DNA of 64,000 nucleotides from Microvelia longipes (Eukaryota; Arthropoda; Insecta; Hemiptera; Veliidae), in assembly GCA_018340805.1 (NCBI GenBank), contig JACMZG010001913.1, positions 30,004,114 to 30,068,113 of the forward strand. Reading direction: 5' to 3'. Numbering within the stretch: position 1 is the stretch's first letter; every line of letters starts with the position of its first letter. This document shows, in pieces, positions 24,725 through 37,300 of the stretch. Below the pieces are notes generated by a model. The model was not told the DNA's origin, ran no database searches, and saw nothing but the letters and a program-made list of their open reading frames with translations. The translations under genes and the position numbers were made by a program.

Positions 24725-25138
24725 CTAGTTTCTTAGCCCATTGCTTTGAATCATAGAGTAGTGGCTACATGAGTCTAATAAAGCCCTTACTTTATGAAAC
24801 TTTCCTGTACTGTCTTGAATTGCTATACATGCTGTGCCTAGAAGAACGTTAGATTCTGATGTAGGTTGAGTTGTTCCAACGAAATCTGATTTTGAGCTGT
24901 TCTCCGAAGGTGTTTCAACTTTATTGTTTTCCTGAGCTAAGTTTGAAGAAGATGAGTTGCTCTGGTCGCACAAAGAACTGTGATGACGCGAAAAACAATA
25001 CATACAAGTCTTGTTAGATTTGCAGTCCTTCAATAAGTGCCCTCCAGCATATAGGCAATTCTCACATACTTTGAGTTTGCTTATTCTGGCTCTGCGTTCG
25101 TAAGGAGTAAGTTTAAGATAAACGGGACATCTAGTCAA
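24725..25138 (-). CDS. BEL/Pao zinc knuckles and aspartic protease
   Basis: An open stretch of 137 codons on the minus strand. It begins with the end of one knuckle (TRCPVYLKL) and continues with CENCLYAGGHLLKDC and CMYCFSRHHSSLC, which fit CCHC-type nucleic-acid-binding knuckles. A Ser-rich spacer follows, then the retropepsin motif ALLDSCSHYSMI. The third position of the active-site triad is Cys where Gly is usual (D-S-C in place of D-S/T-G), and copy A has the same. The frame breaks just after the protease motif. The protein would release mature Gag and Pol by cleavage inside particles. Confidence 0.75.
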   Translation of the reverse strand: MTRCPVYLKLTPYERRARISKLKVCENCLYAGGHLLKDCKSNKTCMYCFSRHHSSLCDQSNSSSSNLAQENNKVETPSENSSKSDFVGTTQPTSESNVLLGTACIAIQDSTGKFHKVRALLDSCSHYSMIQSNGLRN

Positions 25139-26304
25139 AGGATGCTGGTTTTTACAAAGTAGACAGGAGTAATTAGGCTGATAATTAGAATTATTTTTTG
25201 GGTGTTGTGAAGAAGAATGAGAGCGTTGGTTAAAATTAGATTTAGCATTAGTTTTAACTTGAGAAGAGTTAGAAAGTAAACTAAACTTAGCTGGTTTAAA
25301 ATTATTGTAGTTTTTGTTAATACTAGAGATATATTTCTAGCATAGTTAGAGTTTGTTGAAGTAGATACTGAAGAAGCTGCCATCTCTAGCACATTACATC
25401 TCCTTTGAATAAAATCCTTCAACTCCATGAATGTTGGAAATTCGGTGTCCTGAAACTTGGTTTCAACTTGTTCACGGGTCTTTGAGTCTAATAGTTTGAT
25501 GGCTAAATTAAAAAGAATAAACTCAGATTCCTTTCTATATGCAGGTTTTTGAAAGGCTGTTATGTTTTCAGCGACCTGACGCAGAAATTCTTTTAAAGAT
25601 GAGGTAGTTTGTTTGGTTAAAGTTGTGAAATTGAAAATGTTTGATAGGTAAGACGAAGCGAGCTTGCGTTTTTTAGCATATGTTTCTATAAGAGTTTGCC
25701 ACGCTTGGTCATAACCAGAATCCGTGATTGGAATAGCCTTAATTGAACTTTTAGCATCACCTGATAAAGCACCAGTTAGATAGTGAAACTTTTCAGTATT
25801 AGATAAGTTAGAGTTGTGAATAAGAGAACAAAAGGCATCGTAAAAAGGTTGCCAGTCTTCAGACTTACCACTGAACTTAGGAATGTCTAAATCTGGGAGT
25901 TTAGCTCTGACTTGCCTAGTCTCACTTAAAATAGTTGATAGTTCTGCAGCAAAGTTAGGAGGTAAAATAGATTGAGGTTGTACAGGAGGGAAGTACCTGT
26001 CAAAAGTTGTTAATATTTCATAATAATAACGCTTAGCGTCAGTTTGTTTAGCGGTATCATCAGCTGAAGGAAAGGTATCAGGTTCACCGTTGACAGCGTG
26101 AGCTTCCATCAAGTCATCCCACACTTGTGTAAACCTAGCATAAACAGCTCGTGTGTCTTGAGCTTTGATTTTAAATTCTGGTATCTTACTGCTGTCAGTA
26201 GCACAGTCGCGACCATGATGACAGTAAGATCTAAGCTCTACAACAATGCAGTTCAGCTTATTGCGCATAAAAGCGGCTTGCTGTTCAAAATTGTGTTCAC
26301 CCAT
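25135..26304 (-). pseudogene. BEL/Pao gag (capsid region), one frameshift
   Basis: Start ATG at 26,304 (MGEHNFEQQ). The frame is also open upstream to 26,463, but that part lies next to the primer site and has no Gag character. The N-terminal part is helical. A DUF1759-type capsid domain with PKFSGKSEDWQPFYDAF begins at roughly residue 150 and runs for about 160 residues. A Ser/Asn/Lys-rich tail then leads to the zinc knuckles. A two-base insertion near 25,330, compared with copy A, shifts the frame before the first knuckle (CLLCKNQHPLTRC is in another frame). Gag forms the particle that holds element RNA. With the shift as written, the nucleocapsid part is lost. Confidence 0.8.
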
Positions 26305-26627
26305 GTTTAATGCACTGTTGTTATGATGTTGGTTATTGACTCCTTCGTTATCCGACAGTATAAGTACAGAATGAACAAGAAAAGAATCAGACAAATCCTT
26401 CTGTTCGTGATCCTGAAATGACATAAAAACTACCCTAATGCCACAAGAAGACTGAATTGGCAAAATTTAAAATATAAAACCTTCATAAAAATATAGTAAT
26501 TTATACTTTAAGTAGTTAAAAAGGATTAAAATGATAATGCTAAAAAAGCTAGATAATTGGAGGGCTATAAAAATAAATATAATAAAGTGCTGACTCACTA
26601 TGCACCAACCGGAAGTGGTGATAGGAT
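26305..26627 (-). other. BEL copy B leader between PBS and gag
   Basis: Non-coding leader. Nothing else recognised. Confidence 0.5.
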
Positions 26628-26645
26628 ATCCGGCTCGAAGGACCA
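26628..26645 (-). promoter_or_regulatory. BEL copy B primer binding site (tRNA-Tyr type)
   Basis: 18 bases complementary to the 3' end of tRNA-Tyr, with TGG next to a four-base spacer from the LTR. This is where minus-strand cDNA synthesis would start. Confidence 0.78.
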
Positions 26646-26649
26646 GAAA

Positions 26650-27788
26650 TGTAAGCAGACGGGGTGTCGATACTACTTCACCTGACGGCAAACTTACGAT
26701 TCGAAATAAATACCGGCTCCTGTCAGCACACCCAGCTGGGATAAGGAGTCGAACACAATAAAAGATAAAAGATTTGGTTACACATAATATTAATAAAAAT
26801 AAATAAATATACAAGTCAATAAATAATTGAAATAGTTTCATAAAAAATAAGAACTGAAAATAGTTATGAACTAAGTTAGGTAAAATATTAAATATTTAGG
26901 GTTACGTCCTTTGCTGTTGCTTAATGGCGCTGATGATGGCCATACAGATGAGTTCAGATGGCAGTATTCCAATCTTGAAGTAGAAGAGAAGAAGCGAAGG
27001 TACTTACAGGTTGCGAGGTTTAGAGAAGATAGTTATGAGTTGTAGAAGTTAGTTAAGAGCTGGTAATGTATGTTAGATAAGCTCATTCCTCAAGTAGGAG
27101 GCTATTAACTTCACTCCAAAATTGTTCACACGACCGCGAACGCGCCGAATCTGAAGCCGGGCGAACGGAACGGAAGGAAAACAGTAAAGTTTAGATCTAG
27201 TAGCTGCGCACTTAGCAAGATCAGTTGAATACCGGACAAATTCGAATAAGATAAAGTTAGTATTATGTATAAACTCGAACAGGAAAGTTATTTAAATCAC
27301 ACTTGAACACCACGGAGTTATTCGGTAAAGTGGTAGATCGACGTGCTCTGAACAAGCCTTGGTCCGGGACTGAGTGTAAATCAGACCCCAGAGAATGGAG
27401 ATAAATATGATGAAATGATGGAAGAAGGGTGGCGTGATTTAAGCAGAAATCTAAAAATGGAGTTGGTGTAGAAAGATAATTATTAGATTAAAGATGTCTG
27501 TAAAAAGGTTGTAGATCCTCGGAGGTTGAGGTAAAAGTTGGCAGAATCTATTGTTAGCGGATTAGGACTCCCAAGACTTGGAGGAAGGAAGGGCTTACCC
27601 TTAAGTAGATAATTGGATATGAGTAAGATATGAGTAAGATAGAAATGTTCCAGGTATATATAAATAGATATAAAAGGTTATAGGATATGCATTATAAAAA
27701 GTTAGTAACCAAATTCAAATAAAAATTACAAAAGTACAAAAAATTAAAAATACTTTAAAATGTAAAGAAAAATGTTCATTCCTAAACA
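26650..27788 (-). repeat. BEL copy B, right (5') LTR
   Basis: About 1,139 bp and apparently the most complete of the four LTRs. Its outer flank is identical to that of copy A's right LTR. Confidence 0.92.
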
Positions 27789-27999
27789 TATATTATAAAT
27801 TACTAAATAATTTATAAATTTAAGGGTGAATTGCTTATATTTTTTGTTACCAATATAAGTATGTACTCCAACTTTGAATAAGACAATGTCTTATAAACAA
27901 ATATGATTTCTTATTCTTATTTTAAGATTCATTTGCCTTTAATATAAGAATAAAAAAAGACAAAAGGTTTTCATGACAACCTATGATTTTTATTAAATG
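27789..27999 (-). other. aldolase 3' UTR region
   Basis: Only 211 bp separate the aldolase stop codon from the BEL LTR. The region is AT-rich and carries the poly(A) signal. The mRNA may end within it or within the LTR. Confidence 0.55.
27989..27994 (-). terminator. AATAAA polyadenylation signal of aldolase
   Basis: Minus-strand AATAAA lies a few bases after the stop codon at 28,000. The duplicate locus has it at 12,489-12,494. The short distance would give a very short 3' UTR, so a later signal may also be used. Confidence 0.45.
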
Positions 28000-28332
28000 T
28001 TAATATGTATGGTCAGCAACAAATAGACTTTCTTTAGCTGCACCGGAGACAGACCCTGGTTTGTATCTTCCCTGTGCTGCATCAGAGTTGGCTTTAGCTC
28101 TCAGAATCAGTTGCCCCTGGGCAGCAGCTACATTTGATTTTTGACCAGCCCATGTTTTGATGACAGAAGCTTGGAGTGCTCGCCCGTATGAGAAGGTTAG
28201 AGGCCAGGGGCGCCGTAGACAGCTCTTATTAATTTCGCTAAGATTTACACTTGCTTCCTCTTCAGATTGACCTCCGGATAGAAAAACTACACCGCCAACA
28301 GCTGGGGGCACTGTTCTACCAAGAGCTTCAAC
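28000..28332 (-). CDS. Ald: aldolase coding exon 6 (terminal)
   Basis: 110 codons and a TAA stop, phase 0. Acceptor ccag at 28,333-28,336. Starts [10 protein letters not shown] and ends in HTY. Gly occupies a position usually held by Arg in the family's ALRRTVP motif. Exact coding duplicate at 12,500-12,832. Confidence 0.95.
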   Translation of the reverse strand, partial: VEALGRTVPPAVGGVVFLSGGQSEEEASVNLSEINKSCLRRPWPLTFSYGRALQASVIKTWAGQKSNVAAAQGQLILRAKANSDAAQGRYKPGSVSGAAKESLFVADHTY

Positions 28333-31300
28333 CTGGTTACAATTTTTATTTTTAATTTACAAGTATTCAAACAGAGATCAAAACCAATAAATTACGATTA
28401 ATTAGATTCACTGAGGATGCCAAGCATTGCTCGTGCAAAAGCTTTTAATGAAATAAATCAAAGTAACAAAACTCGGACTGCTGTCTTCATTATTATTTTT
28501 CCTAATTAAACTCACAGTCCATTAAACTTAATTTTTAAAACCAATAGTCACAATTAGAAGAAGTAAATGAAGTACCAAGTTCCCTAACACTAATAAAAGA
28601 ATATCTAACCAACCAAAATATCAAAAGAAATTAAATAATAAATTATAGCAACAGTCAACTTCAACATGAAGGCAAAGACAAAAAGATAATAACATACAAA
28701 GAAAGCTCAGGCTGTGAACCCTAGATTGAGGCCTGAACAGAGAGATAAGCATAGGGGCGGCTTTATGTAAAGTTTAGACCTTTCAAAAGATCTTCAACTC
28801 GCACATAAATCCTAATGCAAATCCAAAGACCCAGGCTTCGATCCAGGAGTCAGAGTCAGCTCTCTTCAATGTCTGCAGTAAAAGACCCTCATGTGTATCT
28901 ATAGTACAACACATGGTTATAATCAGTTAACAGCGTGTGAAAATAATACGAGGGAGCCAATGAGGTTAGTCCAGGATTGAGCCCACAATTATATATCGGA
29001 CCAACGTCATTGATTTTCTACACTATTTTCCCATGCTGTCAACTGATTATAACCGTGTGCAATACTATAATATATATCATGCCTTAACGACACAATAATG
29101 ACACCAAAAATTTAAAAATACACGAAAAATAAATAATATCAGATCAAACTGAAATCAGGTACACATATATACTACAATATTACTTAGTTAGTCATTTTAA
29201 GTACAAGTAATTAATAATATAGAAAAATAAGCAAAAGTCTATACACAAAACATTTTTTTTTGTTTTTTTTTTGTTAAATTTATATTGTTAATTACTACTA
29301 AGATTAATTAGTTATAAGTAATTTAGTTATAATATTAAATTGTTATAATTAAGTAATTAGTTATAAGTGATACAAGGAGTCTGCCCAGTGGCAGATCTTG
29401 CTGGGATAGATACAAAGTATGAAAACATTTATTTGGCAAACATTTTTTCTTCGTTCCTTTCATTTATTTGGCATTCATTAAAGCAATAATTCTCGATCTG
29501 GGTTGCCATCAATCCTGCCCCCAGGATTGGTGCCTCTAGTAGGTCTTGCGGCCACTGCTGCTTGACTCTATGAGGAGGGTTGTTAGGATGTCCCTCAGAG
29601 GAAAGACTATGAAGAGGATTAGGATGTTACATCTAATCCTCTAGTAATCCTCCATTTGTCCCAACAGTAAGGGAGGGACAAAATTCTTAAATGCCAAACC
29701 AACTTTCATGCTTTCATCTTTAACAAAAGACTTTTTGCTAATTATTAAGATTAATTCCACTCGCACTGATGTTTTCATTATATATACTAGTATATTAAGG
29801 ATATATAAAACAAGTTCTCTCCGCAATAGTTATTTATACAACAAGGGATGAAAGTAAGTTTTACAAAGGCAGCGCCGAAGGAGGAAACTTCATTAGCTCA
29901 CGAGGCCGGTAGGCCGAGGGAGATAAACTAGTTAGCTCCCGAGGCTTGCCGAGGAAGATAATACGAGAGCTGTAAACTTTCATCCCTTGTTGCATATTAA
30001 ATTTTATCTACGACTAGAGAACTAATACTAACAACTATTAATATATCCTTCAGCTCCTTGATTGTTATTGTGTTAGTTTAGTTTATTCTTACCATGTCAA
30101 TTACTCTGATGAAGAGAGAATAAAGCCACTATCTTCACATTATTTTATTGTAAGCTGTCAATAGACTAATGTGTAATACTATATTTGTAATTTAAACATT
30201 AGCGTGTGTATATTGTATATTCTACCCTAGTACCAACATAACACCGAAAAAAATCCTAAAAAATTCCTAAAATTCTTAAAAATTTTACTAAAAAATTCTG
30301 TCAAGTTGGCAACACTTTCACTTTCCTCCCTAGGGATTAAAAGTACATTTACAGAAGATAACAAGACTGTAAGTAGAACTTACAATACAAGGAGTAGATA
30401 AATGATTTTTTATTTAACAAAGCCAACTTTCGAGCTTAAACCCCACTATCAGAGGCTATCCAACAAAAAAGAGAATAAAAATTTTATTTGATTGTTATTG
30501 GATAGACACTGATGATAAGGTGTAACCTTATCATCAGTGTCTATCCAACAAACAATAAAAATAATATTTTTATAATTTAATATTTTAATAATATTAACAT
30601 TTTCTTGTTTGTTGAATAGACACTGATGATGAAGTGTGAGCTCATCATCAGTGTCCATCCAACAAAAAAGAAAACAATATTTTTATTTGCTTGTTTGTTA
30701 GATGGACACTAAGCTTGAAAATCGGCTTTGTTAAATAGATAATCATTTGCGGAGAGAACTTGTTTTATATATTCTATTTGGAGACTCCATAGATCAACCT
30801 GAATTTCATGTTGTATATTGACTTTTAATGCAAAGAAATTTGATACTAATACCACTGTATATTTATGTACTTTTCATTAAGCTATAGTTAGACAAGAGTC
30901 ATAGATTTTGTGAAAAATAATTGTTTCAAGAGGTTTTGAACAATAAGGTATAGTCCAAGAGCCGGACCTGAAAAAATGTGACTCATTTTGTACTACTTCA
31001 AACCATATATTTCTGAAAATATACCTTAAATTATAAAGAAAAAACATAGTCTGCCTATCCAGATTGGAATCCTTCATATGAATGCGCATGCTCAAAATTT
31101 TATAAAACCACTTGTTACGAGAAAACTGGAATATGTGTGATTTTCTAATAATTTGAGAGAGTGGATTCTTATGAAGGGCTCCACTCTGGATAGGCAGAAT
31201 ATGCTTTTAGGCCTGGCTCTTGAATTAAATAGGGGTGTTTTATAGAGTTGAAAAATATATGACATATGTCTAACAATTATAGCTAAGTGGAAAACCAAAG

Positions 31301-34300
31301 CATAGTGTTATTGGTGTTAAATTTCTTATAATATTATGCAGTTTTCAAAACAGTTTATATTACAGAATGCTTTCATTTAACTTTTTAAAGTCACCAAAAG
31401 TTGTAACAAATAAAGCATATTGGCAAAATAATAAACAAATATTAACTCATTTTTCTTTTGGAAACTCAATAAAAAAAATAGTAAATTTGAACTTCATGTT
31501 TTTCAATGTTTTAAGGATTTAATGTTGGTGCACTTAAATGTTCCATCCCGAAGTAGTAGTAGTAGTAATAGGTTGGAAAGACAAATAGGTCATAAAGTTG
31601 GGACCTTATTACCAGCCTCTATTTACCACCTACATCACCTCTACCCAGTCTCTTAAATAGGATGATACATAGGAGAAAATCTCTCTCCAAATAAGAGAAA
31701 AGATTAAAGAAAAAATTATAGCAAAACTCTTAAGCAAAAACTTTTAGGCCCGTATTCAAAGACATTTTCCTAACATTCTCCTTAAGGAACAAGGAGAATG
31801 TTAGGAAAATGTCTTTAAATACGGGCCTTACTCATTTCAAGAGTATCTCGATTTAGTTTTTTAATCTTACTTAATTTTTCAGATGCTTTCTTTTGTTTAC
31901 AATGTAAATTTTCCGGAAGTAAAATTTGTTTATTTAAAAAAACTCCTCTTCATTACAAGAGCCCATTCACAAAAGAGCAGAGGTCTCACACTCTGCAAGC
32001 AGGTAAAAGGCTGTCTCCCCGTAATGGTCCTAACAGCCATATTAGCAGTTTAGTTAGCCTCTGAGTTTATACCTAAAGTGTTAAGATAATTCAACAAACA
32101 GTAACCAGTCAGAACAGTAACATCGGCATTTCAAGCCGATGTTAATTAGAAAATCTGTATTTTTTTTGTAAATCTGTATAGGTTCCGTAATGAACATATT
32201 TGCTGGTCTGTAACCAGCAAAGACTCGATAGCTCATTGTTCCACACAGTATAAGAAGACAAAAATACGAAGTCCAATATATTATCAGTATTAGTTTCCAT
32301 TTAATTTTTTGACATAGATAATTTAATGTAAAAAATCACCATTTGTGACTAATTAGGAATTAGGAAATTTGCAAATATCTTAAGAATATGTCATTTACAA
32401 TAATACCATTGCAACAAACTGATTTAGAACAACCAGAATATGATTGCAAAGCAACCAAGGGTTATTTGTAACATATCCTTGTTATTTATAAAGTGATATT
32501 AAATTACTTTGTGATAGATAATTAACATACCGAGTTTTACATCCTTTTAACCACTTGATCTAATCTAAAAATCAGATATGCGATACCTCAGAACTTTCTC
32601 TCACAACATGGGGTTTATTACCCTAATCCTCACTATTTTACACTCTCTTCCCAAAATTACCAAATGTACATTAGCACGTCTTCGCACTCGCTCCGCTCAT
32701 CCTCAGACAGTAGATAAATTTGTGTTATTTCCAGAGGTCACCCATCCAGACACTGACCTGACTCAATGCCGCTTAACTTTTATGATCCAACATACACTGT
32801 AAATATGCTTACCGTATTGAAACGAAACTTGGTAAACTTATTTACTAAGTAAAGGGATATCTTTATATCAAATTTTAACTGAATTGAAATTATTTATTTT
32901 TTTGAATTATTACTTTTTTATTTTCTGATATTTTCAATTTTTCAAAAAACTAATTTTTCAAGTCATTTAATAAAAAATAAACTTATGCTGATAATGAGAT
33001 GAAACTTGGCTCATATGTTGGTCACATATATAATTACATGTGGGCCAAATCTCAAACTGATCTGACAAATTGTACCACCTATTATGAATTTTCAAAATGC
33101 TTGCTGATTCTTTATTGTAGATTAATGAAATCATAAAAAATATTTTTTGTATAGCACAGTTAAACCTAAATATTTATTTTTATAATAAGTATCAACTCTT
33201 TAAAATAAATACACTAGGAGGTAAGTAATACTAGGATAACTTAGTTTACTAAGTTATTATATTATATATTAGTTTACTAAGTTATCTAAACAGTGGTTTT
33301 TGAACCACTCAGGAGGCTTTAAAACACCTGGAACGGATAATTCCGGTGACTGAGGTGAAATTCCGGAAAATGAGTCTTGGATTTTTTTTGCACCTACAGT
33401 ATTAATGAGGAAAACTAAAAATTAATACTTACAGTTGCCCTAGCTATTTCTTCTGACGTATTCTTCTTATCAGCCTGCATCCCGGGAGTGCACATATTTG
33501 GCTTCAACAGAGTTCCTTCCAGAAAGACGTGATGATCACTCAAAGCTTTGTACACAGCAGCAAGCACTACCTCTGTTACTTTCTGACATCTGTCAAGATC
33601 ATGCTTACCGTCAGGTAGGATTTCAGGTTCAACAATAGGAACTAAGCCATGAGTCTGACATATACTGGCATACCTGGTGACAATAGCCATAAGCATTATA
33701 AGTAAGTAAGGAAGTAAAAAAAGTAAAACCTTTTTTCCCATTTTGGCAATTCGGCATTTGTTGAGGCATCCATCAAAATTACCTGAGGTTAGGCAGGTTA
33801 TAAATTATCTTAGTTTACTAAATTAATATTTTATTTTTCTTCTAATTTTGAAATTATAATTTTCTTTTCCAAAAAATTTTAATTAATTAAAGATTTTTTT
33901 TAAAATTTTTGTTTATTATTATTATTTTTAATTTTTATTTTGGTTTACTTTATATCTTTGAAAATTTGCTGCACTAAAAGCCCACAAACCTTTAAACAGC
34001 CACAGGGGCTGCCACCCAGCACAACATAGCAGCTGATAGGTTCGTTAGCATATTTTCATCAGTAAACGCTTACGTGATTTATAAAATTATTTATATTTCT
34101 TAAGCAGACGGGTTAAGATTTTATCTAACCATGATTGATATGTTATAGTCCATTTGATCTAATAAAACCTATAGAAAGTATGTAGGATATTTCAGGAAAT
34201 TCTTCCCTAGCAGTTTTGGCAGGATGTTAATTGATTAAACTCAAAGTAATAACTATTTCTTATATACTTTTACACTAATTGTTTCCAGGCAATTATGATG

Positions 34301-37300
34301 TTTCTAGCCTTTGTTTGATAAGTAAATAATAGTTTAATATATAATTATAGTATCTTAATATAAATTGTCCGAGAGACACCTAGGAAATGTAAGAAGCAAA
34401 ATGCAATGCTACACCTGGGAACTGTTCCATTATTCAACATTCAGCATTATTGATGGCTCAACATAATGCCATGTCCCTCTGTTTCGTTACATGCCCTGAG
34501 AGTTGATCAGGCCACCAACAGAACCTGAACTCACTCTGACCTTCAATTAAAATTCCAAAAAATATAATATAAAGTATTTACTAAAGACAAAAGGTGCACT
34601 CTCACTACCATCATGCTTGGCAAGAAAACATATATCATTTGATACTTCCGAGTTTTGCAAAACATGAATAGTTGAGGCAATATAAATATTTTGAGAGACA
34701 CCTAGGAAATGTATCAAGCAAATTCAATTCATGTTTTGCAAAACTTTTAAATAAAAATTTTATGTATTTGCAAAATTTTACATACATCACCTTACACCCA
34801 TTATAATACAGTTTGACAACCCTGACCATGGAGGCAATTTTTAAAGATAATACAAATATATACCTGGCAAGAACATTAGCATTTTCAATGATAGCTTGCG
34901 GTGAGGGTGTGTGATCAGATATCTTGAGAACACACCTCCATTTGGCAAAGTGACAACCATCTTTCTTATACTGAGCACATTTCTTATCTAAGTTATCTAA
35001 CCCTTGTGTGGTTGTTTCACTTTCACTACAGAAAAGATCAACCACTCCTGTGTCTACCTAAACAGATAATAAACAATGACAGATTCTAAAATCTATTGAA
35101 GAATAATAAAAAACACCAAGGTCTTAAATTAAAAGATAAATAAATAAATGCTTTTTTCCTCTTCCTCATTTATCAGGAAGTTCAAAACTCTTGCTTAAGA
35201 TTTGCTTTTAATATAAATTTTAAAGAACACATCACTCCCCACTTGGTAAAACACAATATCCTTAAAATGAAATATCGACAAATACTTCATGCTGCTTGCA
35301 TAGCTCATCAAATACTTACCTACAATGAACCACCTTACCTCTCTGTACTTATAAATTGGAGAAGAGAAAACTCAAATCTAAGGATAAAAACCCTGGATAC
35401 TTACCACCATAGTACTAGTAAATTTGAATGTTGTTTCAGTGGATTCGTTCCTAAAATAATCAATTCTATTCCCCAAGAACTGTTATCTTTAAAGAAAGAA
35501 AGTTTTAAAATTAACTTAAAAAAATTATTTTATCTCGGCAAAGCGATGTTTTTTTTTAATATTTTTCCTGTCTTTTTTATCCAATTTGTTTTAACTCTTA
35601 ACTCTAGTCTTTTCTTTGTTATTCTTTTACTACCCTATGAAGGAGATGTGGAAGATCGGCCTGAGCCGAACATCTACCTTATATTTTCTTTGTATATATG
35701 CATTTACTTTGTTCTTTCCCATTCTGTTTAATTACTTATGTAAATTGTTTTTTTTATATTTTTTATTTATAATAATGTATATTAATAATTACAATAATAA
35801 TGTATAATCATTTGAAAGTTATATACATTTTCATAATGTATAATGTCTTTTTTGTAAATTATGTAAATTGTTTTTTAAAAAACTTTTTATTGTATAATGA
35901 GCAATTTTATAATAATAATGTATAATCACTTTAAATTTATACTTATGTTCATAACGTATGTTTTTTGTATATTATGTAAATTATTTTTAGTTCATTATTA
36001 TTATTATTTATTTATTTATTAATCTCTTATTCTTTGTAATTCTGTACATTCAAAATTTTGTTATACTTGTTAAAGAAAATAATAAACATTTATTTATTTA
36101 TTTATATGGTAAGTATAGAGGGAAAGTATTAAGTGTGAACTTAAAATCTGAATGATTTTTACCAAGATACAATAACTATTGTATTTAAATTAAATTAATG
36201 GATTGTTAGTTAAAAAAAGATATCTGTTAGAATGTCTGAGGAAGTGTGTCGGTTATTGTACATCCCTAAGAGTTTATATTAGATAGTTGAAACTTTGTAC
36301 AAAAATTAATCTTTAGGTCTAATTGTGCTTTGAAGAAAATAATTTTTTTCTACCATATCATTAATGAATGAACAATATTTTCAAAAAATCATTGAACACA
36401 ACAAAGTTCTGGATTCATTTGAAATTTGACACCCAAGTGATACTATGTAAGACTAATAAATGTCCACAGTTCCATCTCATTATCAGCATTAGTTCAATTT
36501 TTATTTAATGACATGTATCAGATTTTTAAAAATTGCTAAACGGAAAAAACTATAAGTTGAAATTCAACTCAATTGAAGGCTCCTTTCAAAGTTATTCTCA
36601 AGATGTAAAATAAATAAAAAAAAGTTTCCTAAAAAGTTCCTTCTTCTAAAAGTTCCTATAAAGTTTTTATAGGAATTGAAAAAACAACAGTCTCTCCACA
36701 AAAACTTTCACAAAGCCGACTTACGGTCTTAGAGACCATCATAAGTGTCAGAAACAACAAATTATAACAACAAACAAACAAGAAGAGACTTTTTTTATGT
36801 TGATATCTAACCTGTTAAAAAGATATACCTTAATGCCAGGCAATATTTTTCTCTCTTCAAGAAGCTGGATGAAAGGAGTGCCATCATCACACTTCTCATA
36901 CACTGTATCGTGAAATAAAATAACTCCTGATATGTACTTCCCAATAACCTACAGACAAATATACATAATTTAACAATTATTTTGATACAGTTCTACAAGA
37001 GACATCTCTATGCACCACTATTGTTTCTTTTATTGTTGTCAAAGAGATATAATTACTTGAGAGGCCCCATTTGTTGAATTTGTAACTCTTATAATAGAAC
37101 ATTTGCAATACGAAACAAAAAATAAGCGCGAATCCGAGAACAAATTATTTATTTTAACCTTAACTCACTATTGAAGTAAGTTACAATGAGGTTACACAGA
37201 GTCCCGAAAATATTTTTGAGGGCCCTTAATGTATTTAGATAGGGTATGGGTTTTGAGGAAGCCATCAACTGAGAAGAAGACATTTAAAGTGATTTAAGAA

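Larger units (their letters stand above)
17510..27788 (-). mobile_element. BEL/Pao LTR retrotransposon, copy B (probably two elements joined)
   Basis: Minus-orientation BEL/Pao sequence with 5' LTR at 26,650-27,788 and 3' LTR at 17,510-18,631. At 21,823 a single N interrupts pol, and the 2.3 kb on its left (19,541-21,822) is repeated on its right (21,825-24,103). The left part differs from the right part by scattered substitutions, while the right part agrees with copy A at most sites I compared. The two outer flanks (atttg on the left, tatat on the right) give no target-site duplication. I infer that 17,510-21,822 and 21,824-27,788 come from different BEL insertions joined by the assembler. 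Confidence 0.9.
28333..33432 (-). other. aldolase intron 5 (5.1 kb)
   Basis: Donor ACT|gtaagt at 33,432, acceptor at 28,333. It holds a MITE, a composite foldback, half of a larger foldback, a near-perfect hairpin and a 5S-module repeat, each listed separately. The remaining stretches (28,337-28,899, 29,070-29,799, 31,250-31,745, 31,829-32,570) show no gene. Small hairpins with 5- to 7-nt loops are at 32,119-32,143 and about 32,201-32,219. Confidence 0.8.
33674..34863 (-). other. aldolase intron 4 (1.2 kb)
   Basis: GT-AG intron. Contains the decayed hammerhead-repeat locus at 34,337-34,740. The rest (33,680-34,336, 34,741-34,860) is AT-rich with nothing recognised. Confidence 0.8.

Noticed and set aside
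30499..30549. acactgatgat hairpin as a hammerhead
   Set aside because: CTGATGA occurs by chance in the hairpin arm and there is no GAAA partner.
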